DNA of 44,758 nucleotides, from contig JAKAKJ010000024.1 in the NCBI GenBank assembly GCA_021824575.1, positions 1 through 44,758 on the forward strand, written 5' to 3'. Source of the DNA: Chloroflexota bacterium (GTDB lineage: Bacteria; Chloroflexota; Anaerolineae; Anaerolineales; Villigracilaceae). This document shows positions 7,338 through 13,062 of this stretch, piece after piece (positions within the stretch are counted from its first letter, which is position 1; each line of letters starts with the position of its first letter). Under the pieces are notes generated by a model, which searched no databases, was not told where the DNA came from, and saw nothing but the letters and a program-made list of their open reading frames with translations. Both the position numbers and the translations under genes were made by a program.

Positions 7338-7822
7338 TATTGATTTACCGAGTCGCGCACGTGCTGTACATCGAGGCCGCCGACTTCGCGCCACAACTCG
7401 TTGCCCTGCGCATCGAAGAAAATGAATGTCGGCGTGTATTCGAAGTTGTAAACAGGCTCCAGCTCGTGACCAGCTTCGCTTTGAATGTTGACGTGGATAA
7501 CGTGGATTTTATCGCCCAATTCCTGTTCCAGCCCGTTCACGACGGGTTCTGTTGCGGTGCAGTAAATTCAGTAGGGAGATTGAAATTCGAGCAGGACAGG
7601 TTCGCCACCACCGATCATTTGTTGGACAGCTTTGGCGTCTGCCATCAAGGGCGTTTGCCGCGGATGCAAAATAATCCAGGTTACCACCAAGCCGGCCACA
7701 ATCGCGCCGAACGCAATGAAGTCCCTCCATTTCGGCTGATGTGTGAGTAAAACCAACCCCGCTGCGAGCGTCAGCCCCATCGCGAGCCAAAGGTATGAGT
7801 AATGCCAGAGAATCTCGTCCAT
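7337..7822 (-). CDS. Membrane-anchored thioredoxin-fold protein, candidate selenoprotein (TGA at codon 85)
   Basis: The frame runs 162 codons with one in-frame TGA at 7568-7570 (codon 85). Upstream are two membrane segments (about residues 5-28 and 36-55) and the strand EPVLLEFQSPY. Downstream are IYCTATEPVVNGLEQEL, HVIHVNIQ, the cis-Pro strand YTPTFIFFDAQG and WREVGG, a complete thioredoxin fold. The TGA sits exactly where the first Cys of CxxC should be, giving Sec-Ile-Tyr-Cys. A hairpin with the geometry of a bacterial SECIS follows 26 nt after the TGA. The start has AAAGGTG upstream, and the end overlaps the methyltransferase start as TAATG. It is probably a membrane thiol oxidoreductase facing outside. 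The alternative is a nonsense mutation or sequencing error at one codon. Confidence 0.75.
7529..7551 (-). promoter_or_regulatory. Candidate bacterial SECIS element
   Basis: On the minus strand CCCGT / ACGGG form a 5-bp apical stem with the 5-nt loop CGTGA. The stem extends by CAG / CTG across a 2-nt AA bulge. The loop begins 26 nt after the TGA and has G as its second base. These match the published general bSECIS rules as I recall them (short upper stem, G among the first two loop bases, about 16-37 nt spacing). Confidence 0.6.
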
Positions 7823-7851
7823 GTCACCTTTACGTTATGACAGTCCACACT

Positions 7852-7880
7852 TTGACAATTCAACTCTCTTCTTTTACAAT
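7852..7880 (+). promoter_or_regulatory. Promoter of the EF-G-like gene
   Basis: A consensus TTGACA (7852-7857) and TACAAT (7875-7880) are separated by exactly 17 bp. The start point near 7887 lies downstream of an earlier in-frame ATG at 7821, so it decides the gene start at 7920. Confidence 0.8.
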
Positions 7881-7919
7881 CATGCGGCTGGCATCATTCC
7901 ACTTATAGGAAGGGTTGTG

Positions 7920-10001
7920 ATGAAAGAGTATACCACTGAGTTTCTTCGCAACATTGCGCTTGTCTCACACGGGAGCGCGGGCAAGACGATGTTGGCGGAG
8001 GCGTTTCTGCACACGACGGGGGCGACGACACGTCTTGGCAAGATCGAGGATGGGACGACTATTTCGGATTACGACGAAGAAGAGATTCGCCGCAAGATTT
8101 CCTTGTACACTGGTGTTCTCCCAGTCGAGCATCGCGATCACAAGATCAATGTTCTGGATGCGCCGGGCTTCACCGATTTTATCGGCGAAGTCATTTCTGC
8201 GTTGAGCGTTTCGGACGGGGCGTTGGTTTTGGTTGACGCGGTGTCTGGTCTCGAAGTCGGCACCGAAATTGCATGGCGTCACATTGATGAATTCAAGCTG
8301 CCGCGCTTTGTTGTCATCAACAAGCTGGACCGCGATAATGCCAACTTTGAAAAGGCTTATGCCTCGATTGAAGAGTTTGCACATGCGGGCGGCCAGCGTT
8401 TGGTCAAAGTTCAATTGCCCATCGGAGAGAAGCACGATTTCAAAGGCGTGATTGATTTGATTTCAATGAAAGCCTTCCTGGGCGACGGCAAGACCGCATC
8501 GGAAATCCCGGCTGACTTGCAGGCCGCGGCGAAGGAAGCCCGCGGTGTGCTTATTGAGGCTGCCGCGGAAGGCGAAGACAGCCTGCTTGAGAAATATCTC
8601 GAGAACGGCTCTCTCTCGGATGAGGAACTGATTCGCGGTTTAAAAGATGTTGTCCATTTTGGAGCTTTTATCCCGGTCTATTGCGCCGCAGGCGCCCACG
8701 AAATTGGCGTGCTGCCGCTGTTGAATGGCATTGTGGATTTGTTCCCATCACCAGCTCAATCTCCGGCGCGCGTCGTCAATGGGAAAGACGGCGAAGAAAA
8801 ATTGACCGCAACTGACGCCGGCCCGCTGGCCGCGTATGTTTGGAAAACGACCGCCGATCCGTTCGTTGGCAAGATGACTTATTTCCGTGTGTTGTCTGGT
8901 TCCGTTCAAGCCGACGCGCATGTTTGGAATCAGAATAAAAACGCGGAAGAACGCATGTCTGGTTTGCATCTCCAGCGCGGCAAGGAACAGATTGCAGTCA
9001 AAGTGGTCCATGCCGGTGATATTGCTTCGGTTGCAAAGCTGACGGTCAGCGCGACGGGTGATACGTTCAGCGATAAGAATCATCCTCTGACGGTCACGCC
9101 GCCCAAATTCCCCGCGGCGTTGTTCCGCGTCGCGATTGCTCCGAAGACTCAGGCCGACGCAGCCAAGATCACGCCGACGTTGTCTCGTCTGTGTGAAGAA
9201 GATATGACGCTTTCCTGGTATAACGAGCGTTCAACGGGCGAGACGGTTTTGCAGGGCATGGGTGACCAGCATATTGATGTGGCTGTGCATCGTGCCCAAA
9301 CCAAATTTCAGGTTGGGCTTACGACGCGCGAGCCAAAGGTTCCATATCGCGAAGGGATCACAAGAAAAGCCTCCGCACAGTATCGTCATAAGAAGCAGAC
9401 TGGCGGTGCAGGACAATTTGGCGAAGTGCATCTTCGCATCGAGCCATTGCCATCTGCTGATTTCGAGTTCACGGATGAATTGGTCGGCATGAATCTTTCG
9501 CGGTCTTATTTGCCCGCCATCGAAAAAGGCATCAAAGCCACGCTGGATCAGGGTGCGTTTGCCGGTTACCCGATGAGCAACGTCAAAGTCATCGTGTACG
9601 ATGGCAAGGAACACCCTGTTGACTCGAAGCCGGTCGCATTCGAAATTGCCGGACGCGAGGCTTTCAGATTAGCCGTGCAGGACGCGGGCCCGGTGCTTTT
9701 CGAGCCGATCATGAATGTGCGTGTCGTTGTTCCCGATGCGAACATGGGCGATGTGATGGGTGATCTCAATACGCGCCGCGGACGCGTTCAAGGTACTGAG
9801 TCGGAACGCGGCAGCACGGTTGTCGTGGCGCATGTCCCGCTGGCGGAGATGCTGAGATACACGTCACAACTTCGCTCGATCACGGGCGGGCGCGGCTACT
9901 ATACGATGGAACTCGATCATTACGATATTGTCCCATCGAACATTGCGGCAAATATCGTCGAAGCGCACAAGAAGGAAATGGAAGCGAAGAAGGAAGAGTA
10001 G
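7920..10001 (+). CDS. Elongation factor G-like GTPase (EF-G2 type)
   Basis: The 693-residue protein has all EF-G domains: a GTPase domain with P-loop SHGSAGKT (residues 16-23), switch and G3 region VLDAPGF, and G4 NKLDRD. Domain II includes AYVWKTTADPFVGKMTYFRV. Domains III-V include the GGAGQFGEVHLRIEP and GRGYYTMELDHYDIVP segments. The P-loop lacks the usual AHIDAGKT form and G3 has DAPG rather than DTPG. That marks the divergent EF-G-like family found beside a standard fusA in many bacteria. The start is supported by the promoter and the AGGAAGG ribosome-binding site. Role in translocation or recycling is not settled for this branch. Confidence 0.9.
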   Translation: MKEYTTEFLRNIALVSHGSAGKTMLAEAFLHTTGATTRLGKIEDGTTISDYDEEEIRRKISLYTGVLPVEHRDHKINVLDAPGFTDFIGEVISALSVSDGALVLVDAVSGLEVGTEIAWRHIDEFKLPRFVVINKLDRDNANFEKAYASIEEFAHAGGQRLVKVQLPIGEKHDFKGVIDLISMKAFLGDGKTASEIPADLQAAAKEARGVLIEAAAEGEDSLLEKYLENGSLSDEELIRGLKDVVHFGAFIPVYCAAGAHEIGVLPLLNGIVDLFPSPAQSPARVVNGKDGEEKLTATDAGPLAAYVWKTTADPFVGKMTYFRVLSGSVQADAHVWNQNKNAEERMSGLHLQRGKEQIAVKVVHAGDIASVAKLTVSATGDTFSDKNHPLTVTPPKFPAALFRVAIAPKTQADAAKITPTLSRLCEEDMTLSWYNERSTGETVLQGMGDQHIDVAVHRAQTKFQVGLTTREPKVPYREGITRKASAQYRHKKQTGGAGQFGEVHLRIEPLPSADFEFTDELVGMNLSRSYLPAIEKGIKATLDQGAFAGYPMSNVKVIVYDGKEHPVDSKPVAFEIAGREAFRLAVQDAGPVLFEPIMNVRVVVPDANMGDVMGDLNTRRGRVQGTESERGSTVVVAHVPLAEMLRYTSQLRSITGGRGYYTMELDHYDIVPSNIAANIVEAHKKEMEAKKEE

Positions 10002-10030
10002 TAATAAAGCAAGTTGCAAAACGCAAATAG

Positions 10031-10068
10031 AACTCGCCCCGAATTTGTCTCGTGGGCGAGTTTCTTTT
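10031..10068 (+). terminator. Intrinsic terminator of the EF-G-like gene
   Basis: AACTCGCCC (10031-10039) pairs with GGGCGAGTT (10054-10062) and is followed by TTTCTTTT. Confidence 0.8.
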
Positions 10069-10069
10069 G

Positions 10070-10134
10070 GGACGCTGATGAACGCAGAGAACGCGGATTT
10101 TTTATATCTGCGTGTATCTGCGTTTTCCGCGTCC
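10070..10134. repeat. Imperfect palindromic dispersed repeat
   Basis: Outer arms GGACGC and GCGTCC enclose AACGCAGA and CTGCGTT pairs and a central ATATCTGCGTG. The pattern of alternating AACGC, GATT and TCTGCG blocks is a recognisable intergenic repeat style. It lies directly after the EF-G terminator. Confidence 0.65.
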
Positions 10135-10191
10135 AATTAAGTTTTGTAGTTTTTCATATTTTGTTTTCCTGGGTAGCGGTAAAATGGGAAT

Positions 10192-10464
10192 ATGCCCGTT
10201 TTGAAAGTCGGCGCGCTGATGCGCTACTACATCAATAATCAGGCAGAAGCTGCCGTTCACGGCGCGACGGTTTCAGATGCTTTACAAGACGCGGTCACTC
10301 AGTATCCTAATCTTCGATTTCATGTTTTTGATTCGGAAGGTAAGCTGCGCCGCCATATCAATGTTTTTGTGAATGATCAAAACGTTCGCGAGCTGGGTGG
10401 TTTGGAAACAAAGCTCAATGAATCTGATCGCATTACTTTGCTGGCTTCGATTTCGGGTGGTTAA
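10192..10464 (+). CDS. MoaD/ThiS-family sulfur carrier protein ending in Gly-Gly
   Basis: The 90-residue protein has the beta-grasp pattern of MoaD and CysO (RYYINNQAEAAVHGATVSDAL, then HINVFVND and ITLLASISGG). It ends in the required C-terminal Gly-Gly that becomes a thiocarboxylate. It is a paralogue of the carrier at 12633. Together with cysM, the JAMM protease and MoeZ downstream it points to carrier-dependent cysteine synthesis; a molybdopterin role is possible. A TAAAAT box at 10180-10185 would place the transcript start at the ATG, so the message may be leaderless. It is separated from the cys operon by the promoter at 10484. Confidence 0.85.
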   Translation: MPVLKVGALMRYYINNQAEAAVHGATVSDALQDAVTQYPNLRFHVFDSEGKLRRHINVFVNDQNVRELGGLETKLNESDRITLLASISGG

Positions 10465-10483
10465 TCATTTTCCAATTTTTATC

Positions 10484-10511
10484 TTGACAAAACAAGTAAG
10501 AATTGTAAAAT
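10484..10511 (+). promoter_or_regulatory. Promoter of the cysteine operon
   Basis: TTGACA (10484-10489) and TAAAAT (10506-10511) with a 16-bp spacer. The start point near 10518 lies 17 nt before the Cys leader peptide. Confidence 0.8.
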
Positions 10512-10534
10512 AGCCGACATCTCATAGATAACCT

Positions 10535-10579
10535 ATGATTAACTTTTCCTATTGCTCCTGTCTAAGGCGGGGTTCGTAA
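10535..10579 (+). CDS. Cysteine-codon leader peptide (14 residues)
   Basis: The short frame encodes MINFSYCSCLRRGS and stops with TAA at 10577-10579. Two Cys codons (TGC 10553-10555 and TGT 10559-10561) lie just before the first arm of a hairpin, the position of control codons in amino-acid attenuators. The stop codon falls in the loop region of that hairpin. It lies between the cys promoter and the terminator that precedes cysM. No strong ribosome-binding site is seen, so initiation is the weakest point. Its role as a sensor of charged tRNA-Cys is inferred. Confidence 0.75.
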   Translation: MINFSYCSCLRRGS

Positions 10580-10693
10580 CACCGCCTCTTCAAGAAGATC
10601 AGCCAACGAATTGAAGGACGGTGTGCGACTCCCGCATTCGATAAATCGAATCGGCGGCGCTGCATAGCGTCCTTTTTGTTTTCGCTGGCTGAT
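10565..10693 (+). promoter_or_regulatory. Ribosome-mediated attenuator of the cysteine operon
   Basis: Hairpin 1:2 joins AGGCGG-g-GTT (10565-10574) to AAC-a-CCGCCT (10578-10587). Segment 2 (ACACCGCCT, 10579-10587) can instead pair with segment 3 (AGG-a-CGGTGT, 10615-10624), nine pairs with one bulged A. Segment 3 otherwise pairs with segment 4 as terminator: AAGGACG (10614-10620) with CGTCCTT (10668-10674), extended by TGTGC/GCATA around an inner ATTCGA/TCGAAT hairpin, then TTTTTGTTTT. A further stem, ATCAGCCA-a-CGAA with TTCG-c-TGGCTGAT (10598-10610 with 10681-10693), encloses the terminator and is followed by TTTTATTT. Stalling at the Cys codons would cover segment 1 and allow antitermination. 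Confidence 0.75.
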
Positions 10694-10715
10694 TTTATTT
10701 CAACTCTCAGCGCGC

Positions 10716-10750
10716 TCCAGGCGGCGTCCTCGCCGCCGAGGACGGCGGCT
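10716..10750. repeat. GC-rich palindromic dispersed repeat before cysM
   Basis: GTCCTCG and CGAGGAC flank a CCGC centre, within alternating GGCGGC blocks. It lies between the attenuator and the cysM start. It may reduce or set translation of cysM, or be neutral. Confidence 0.6.
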
Positions 10751-10770
10751 AGAGCTTTAAATGGTATTGG

Positions 10771-11718
10771 ATGACACTTACACAGATACGAAAAACACAC
10801 TTTAAAGCGATTGAAGATGGACTCGAGGCGCGGGTGGGGAATACGCCATTACTCCCGCTTCGCCGCGTGACCTCGGGCCTGCCGCGCCAAATTCAAGTTT
10901 TCGCCAAAGCTGAATGGTTCAACCCCGGCGGCTCGGTCAAAGATCGGCCTGCGCTCAATATTATTCGCACCGCGATTGCAAATGGCGATCTTATTTCTGG
11001 CAAACGCTTGCTCGATTCGACGTCCGGCAACATGGGAATTTCGTACGCGACATTCGGCGCGGCAATGGGGATCCCTGTCACATTATGTTTGCCTGCCAAT
11101 GCCAGTCCGGAACGAATCACGATCTTGCGCGTGCTCGGTGCGGAAGTGATTCTGACCGACCCATCCGAAGGCTCAGACGGCGCGATTCGAGTTGCGCGTC
11201 AAATGGCCGCGGAAAAGCCCGATACGTATTGGTATGCGAATCAATACAACAACGATGCCAACTGGCAAGCCCATTATTTGACAACCGGCCCGGAAATCCT
11301 CGCCCAAACGAATGGGCAGGTCACGCACTTTGTCGCAGGACTTGGAACGTCAGGCACATTGATGGGAACTGGCCGTTATCTGCGCGAGCAACTGCCGAAC
11401 GTCAAGATCATTGCAGCGCAGCCTGATGCGCCGTTTCATGGTCTCGAAGGTCTCAAGCACATGCCGTCCGCGATCCAGCCCGGGATTTTTGATCCAGCCT
11501 TTGCGGACGAGACGGTCGAAGTCCAGACCGAAGCGGCGCACGAAATGGTTCGACGGTTGGCGCGCGAAGAAGGTCTATTTGTCGGAATATCATCCGGCGC
11601 GGCGATGGTCGCAGCGATGCAAGTTGCGTCTCGAATCAAAGAAGGCGTGATCGTGACTTTGTTCCCCGACGCAGGCTACAAATATCTGAGCGACAAAGCT
11701 TTGTGGGAAGGCAAATGA
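10771..11718 (+). CDS. cysM: PLP-dependent cysteine synthase, CysM type
   Basis: The 315-residue enzyme is a fold-type II PLP enzyme. RVGNTPLLPL opens the fold, NPGGSVKDRPALN contains the PLP Lys57, STSGNMGISYATFG is the substrate-carboxylate loop, and GLGTSGTLMGTG is the phosphate-binding loop. Residues NPGGSVKDRPA resemble mycobacterial CysM, which uses O-phosphoserine and the CysO thiocarboxylate. The adjoining JAMM protease, carrier and MoeZ genes support the same pathway here; classical O-acetylserine use cannot be excluded. Its stop overlaps the next start (ATGA). Expression is likely controlled by the Cys-codon attenuator. The ribosome-binding site is weak. Confidence 0.88.
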   Translation: MTLTQIRKTHFKAIEDGLEARVGNTPLLPLRRVTSGLPRQIQVFAKAEWFNPGGSVKDRPALNIIRTAIANGDLISGKRLLDSTSGNMGISYATFGAAMGIPVTLCLPANASPERITILRVLGAEVILTDPSEGSDGAIRVARQMAAEKPDTYWYANQYNNDANWQAHYLTTGPEILAQTNGQVTHFVAGLGTSGTLMGTGRYLREQLPNVKIIAAQPDAPFHGLEGLKHMPSAIQPGIFDPAFADETVEVQTEAAHEMVRRLAREEGLFVGISSGAAMVAAMQVASRIKEGVIVTLFPDAGYKYLSDKALWEGK

Positions 11719-12137
11719 TGCTGCGGCTTTCGAAAGATGTCTTGGCGCAAATTCACGCGCATGGCGAAGATGCCTATCCTGAAGAAGGCGCGGGCTTTTT
11801 GCTCGGCTCAGATGGAAATGAGCGCGCAGTGAAAACAATCCTGCCGTTGACGAATTCACGCGAAGACGCCGCGCGGCATAATCGTTATTTGATCACGCCG
11901 GAGGATTATCTCAAAGCCGAATTGGAAGCTGACCGCCTCGGGCTGAGTCTGATCGGCGTGTTTCATTCGCATCCCGATCATCCGAACCGTCCCTCGGAAT
12001 TTGACCGCGATTGGGCGCAGCCGTTTTTTTCGTACATCATCACGAGCGTGGATTCTGGAAAGGCAATTGAATCACGCTCGTGGCGGTTGATTGAAGATCG
12101 TTCGCAATTCGAAGAAGAAAAAATACAAATTAACTGA
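11715..12137 (+). CDS. JAMM/Mov34-family metalloprotease (Mec-like)
   Basis: The 140-residue protein carries the complete JAMM zinc motif: Glu in YPEEGAGFLLG (about residue 22), then GVFHSHPDHPNRPSEFDRDWA with HxH, Ser and Asp. In mycobacteria the Mec enzyme releases cysteine from the CysO-cysteine adduct. Some relatives trim the tail of a sulfur carrier to expose Gly-Gly. The start overlaps the cysM stop (ATGA), and a second ATG follows directly; both are possible. Its position between cysM and a carrier gene fits this role well. Confidence 0.88.
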   Translation: MMLRLSKDVLAQIHAHGEDAYPEEGAGFLLGSDGNERAVKTILPLTNSREDAARHNRYLITPEDYLKAELEADRLGLSLIGVFHSHPDHPNRPSEFDRDWAQPFFSYIITSVDSGKAIESRSWRLIEDRSQFEEEKIQIN

Positions 12138-12225
12138 TGTCGTTGCGAGGGAGCGGAGCGACCGAAGCAATCTCATGTTCTAGGAGATTGCTTCGTCGGG
12201 AAGAGCGCCCTCCTCGCAATGACAT
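12137..12225. repeat. Palindromic dispersed repeat within the cys operon (family A)
   Basis: Terminal arms ATGTCGTTGCGAGG and CCTCGCAATGACAT enclose a second pair, GCAATCTC / GAGATTGC. The unit begins on the last base of the JAMM gene stop codon. Related copies occur at 40631-40717 and 40793-40898, with a partial one at 14231-14258. It forms a strong hairpin in the operon transcript. Confidence 0.85.
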
Positions 12226-12247
12226 AAAAAACCAAAGGAGTTTCAAA

Positions 12248-12556
12248 ATGTCTCTCTATTTTGTTCGCCACCAGCATACTGCTGAGACCTGCCCGGCAAA
12301 GAATCCCGAAATGGGGCAGATGTTGCTGCAGCACTTGAGCAGGCAGAACGCACGCAAATACGGCGTGGATTTGATCGGCGATGCGGTGCTTGACAGCCAG
12401 CATACGTTGGTTTTGATTGCCGAGTCTGAAGACAAAGAATATCTTGAGAACTTTATGCAGCCGTTCGCGCAGGCCGGCTCAGTTGAAATCCTAGATGCCT
12501 CCACTTGCGAAGCAGTCGTGGAACGCGGTGGCTGCGAACCAGTTGCAGCGAGCTAG
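12248..12556 (+). CDS. Small uncharacterised protein, probable ferredoxin-like fold
   Basis: The 102-residue protein starts MSLYFVRHQHTAETCPAKNP and ends with a Cys-containing ERGGCEPVAAS. The start at 12248 is chosen because AAAGGAG lies upstream. The frame continues further 5' only through the palindromic repeat and would be spurious. The pattern of a strand, a helix with MLLQHLSRQNA, then TLVLIAESED and a C-terminal strand suggests a dimeric alpha-beta barrel, like DUF3303 or muconolactone-isomerase-like proteins. Function is unknown. Conserved-looking Cys and His residues and its place in the cys operon suggest a sulfur-related role. Confidence 0.75.
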   Translation: MSLYFVRHQHTAETCPAKNPEMGQMLLQHLSRQNARKYGVDLIGDAVLDSQHTLVLIAESEDKEYLENFMQPFAQAGSVEILDASTCEAVVERGGCEPVAAS

Positions 12557-12585
12557 TTGAAATTGGGGTGGATGAAGCATAAAAT
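12557..12585 (+). promoter_or_regulatory. Internal promoter in the cys operon
   Basis: TTGAAA (12557-12562) and TAAAAT (12580-12585) are separated by exactly 17 bp, starting right after the stop codon of the small protein gene. The predicted start near 12592 would let the carrier and moeZ be expressed without the Cys attenuator. Confidence 0.55.
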
Positions 12586-12605
12586 AGATTCGACTTCATC
12601 CACCC
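12566..12605 (+). other. Intercistronic hairpin in the cys operon
   Basis: GGGTGGATGAAG (12566-12577) and CTTCATCCACCC (12594-12605) form a perfect 12-bp stem with a 16-nt loop. There is no T-run. The element overlaps the internal promoter, and transcripts from that promoter start inside the loop and lack the 5' arm. It may mark a processing or stability point of the long operon mRNA. Confidence 0.65.
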
Positions 12606-12632
12606 TTGAAATCATTTTGAGAGAGGTTTATT

Positions 12633-13055
12633 GTGGCAACTCTAAAAATTCCAACTCCATTGCGTAGTTACACAAATGGTCAGGCCGAAGTCGCTGTTGA
12701 CGGTGCGAACGTCGCTCAAGCAATGGACAATCTGATCGAAAAATTTCCAACGCTGAGGCCGCATCTTTATAACGGTGACGGAAACCTGCGCCCGTTTGTG
12801 AATCTGTTCGTCGGCGAAAACAATATCAAGGACTTGCAGGGACTCGAGACACCGCTTGATGAAAATGCGCGCGTGATTCTGATCCCCTCGATTGCTGGTG
12901 GATCAGAGTCTCTTGAAATTTGTGGTGAAGGAAATTTGAACCGCCAAGCTCGCGAAGTGCGCGAAGAAAAAGCTTTTAAACTTGGCGTGCTTGGCGCTCT
13001 TCGCGGTTCGATTTTGACATTGTCGCAAGTCTCACCAAAGTCAAAAAGAATCTAG
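12633..13055 (+). CDS. CysO/MoaD-like sulfur carrier with C-terminal extension from a mobile element
   Basis: Residues 1-90 form a MoaD-type beta-grasp carrier (TPLRSYTNGQAEVAVDGANV, FVNLFVGE, VILIPSIAGG) with Gly-Gly at 89-90. Normally the protein would end there. Instead 50 further residues, rich in Arg, Lys and Glu, run to a TAG at 13053. These codons lie inside a 151-bp palindromic element flanked by a 10-bp direct repeat. Removing the element plus one repeat copy gives GGA-TGA, that is ...IAGG and stop, with the next gene's ATG overlapping as ATGA. The protein as encoded cannot form a thiocarboxylate unless the tail is removed, perhaps by the JAMM protease upstream. The start is GTG with GAGAGG upstream. 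Confidence 0.85.
   Translation: MATLKIPTPLRSYTNGQAEVAVDGANVAQAMDNLIEKFPTLRPHLYNGDGNLRPFVNLFVGENNIKDLQGLETPLDENARVILIPSIAGGSESLEICGEGNLNRQAREVREEKAFKLGVLGALRGSILTLSQVSPKSKRI
12904..13054. mobile_element. Small non-autonomous palindromic element (MITE-like) with 10-bp target-site duplication
   Basis: The sequence GCTGGTGGAT occurs exactly at 12894-12903 and again at 13055-13064, flanking 151 bp. Inside lies an inverted repeat whose arms begin GAACCGC and end GCGGTTC. Both arms are built from alternating CGCGAAG and CCAAG blocks around an AAAGCTTTT centre. There is no transposase gene. A nucleotide-level excision restores a carrier gene with Gly-Gly terminus and a stop/start overlap with moeZ, which strongly supports insertion. 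Confidence 0.85.
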
Positions 13056-13062
13056 CTGGTGG

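Noticed and set aside
7340-7750. 136-codon plus-strand frame opposite the thioredoxin gene
   Set aside because: It mirrors the coding strand of the thioredoxin and has no domain, ribosome-binding site or promoter. The minus-strand frame has a full thioredoxin fold.
10518-10770. SAM, cobalamin or other riboswitch before cysM
   Set aside because: No conserved core of a riboswitch I know was found, whereas the Cys-codon leader and switching stems explain the structure.
12137-12247. N-terminal extension of the small cys-operon protein
   Set aside because: The open frame passes through a palindromic repeat; a strong ribosome-binding site marks the start at 12248.
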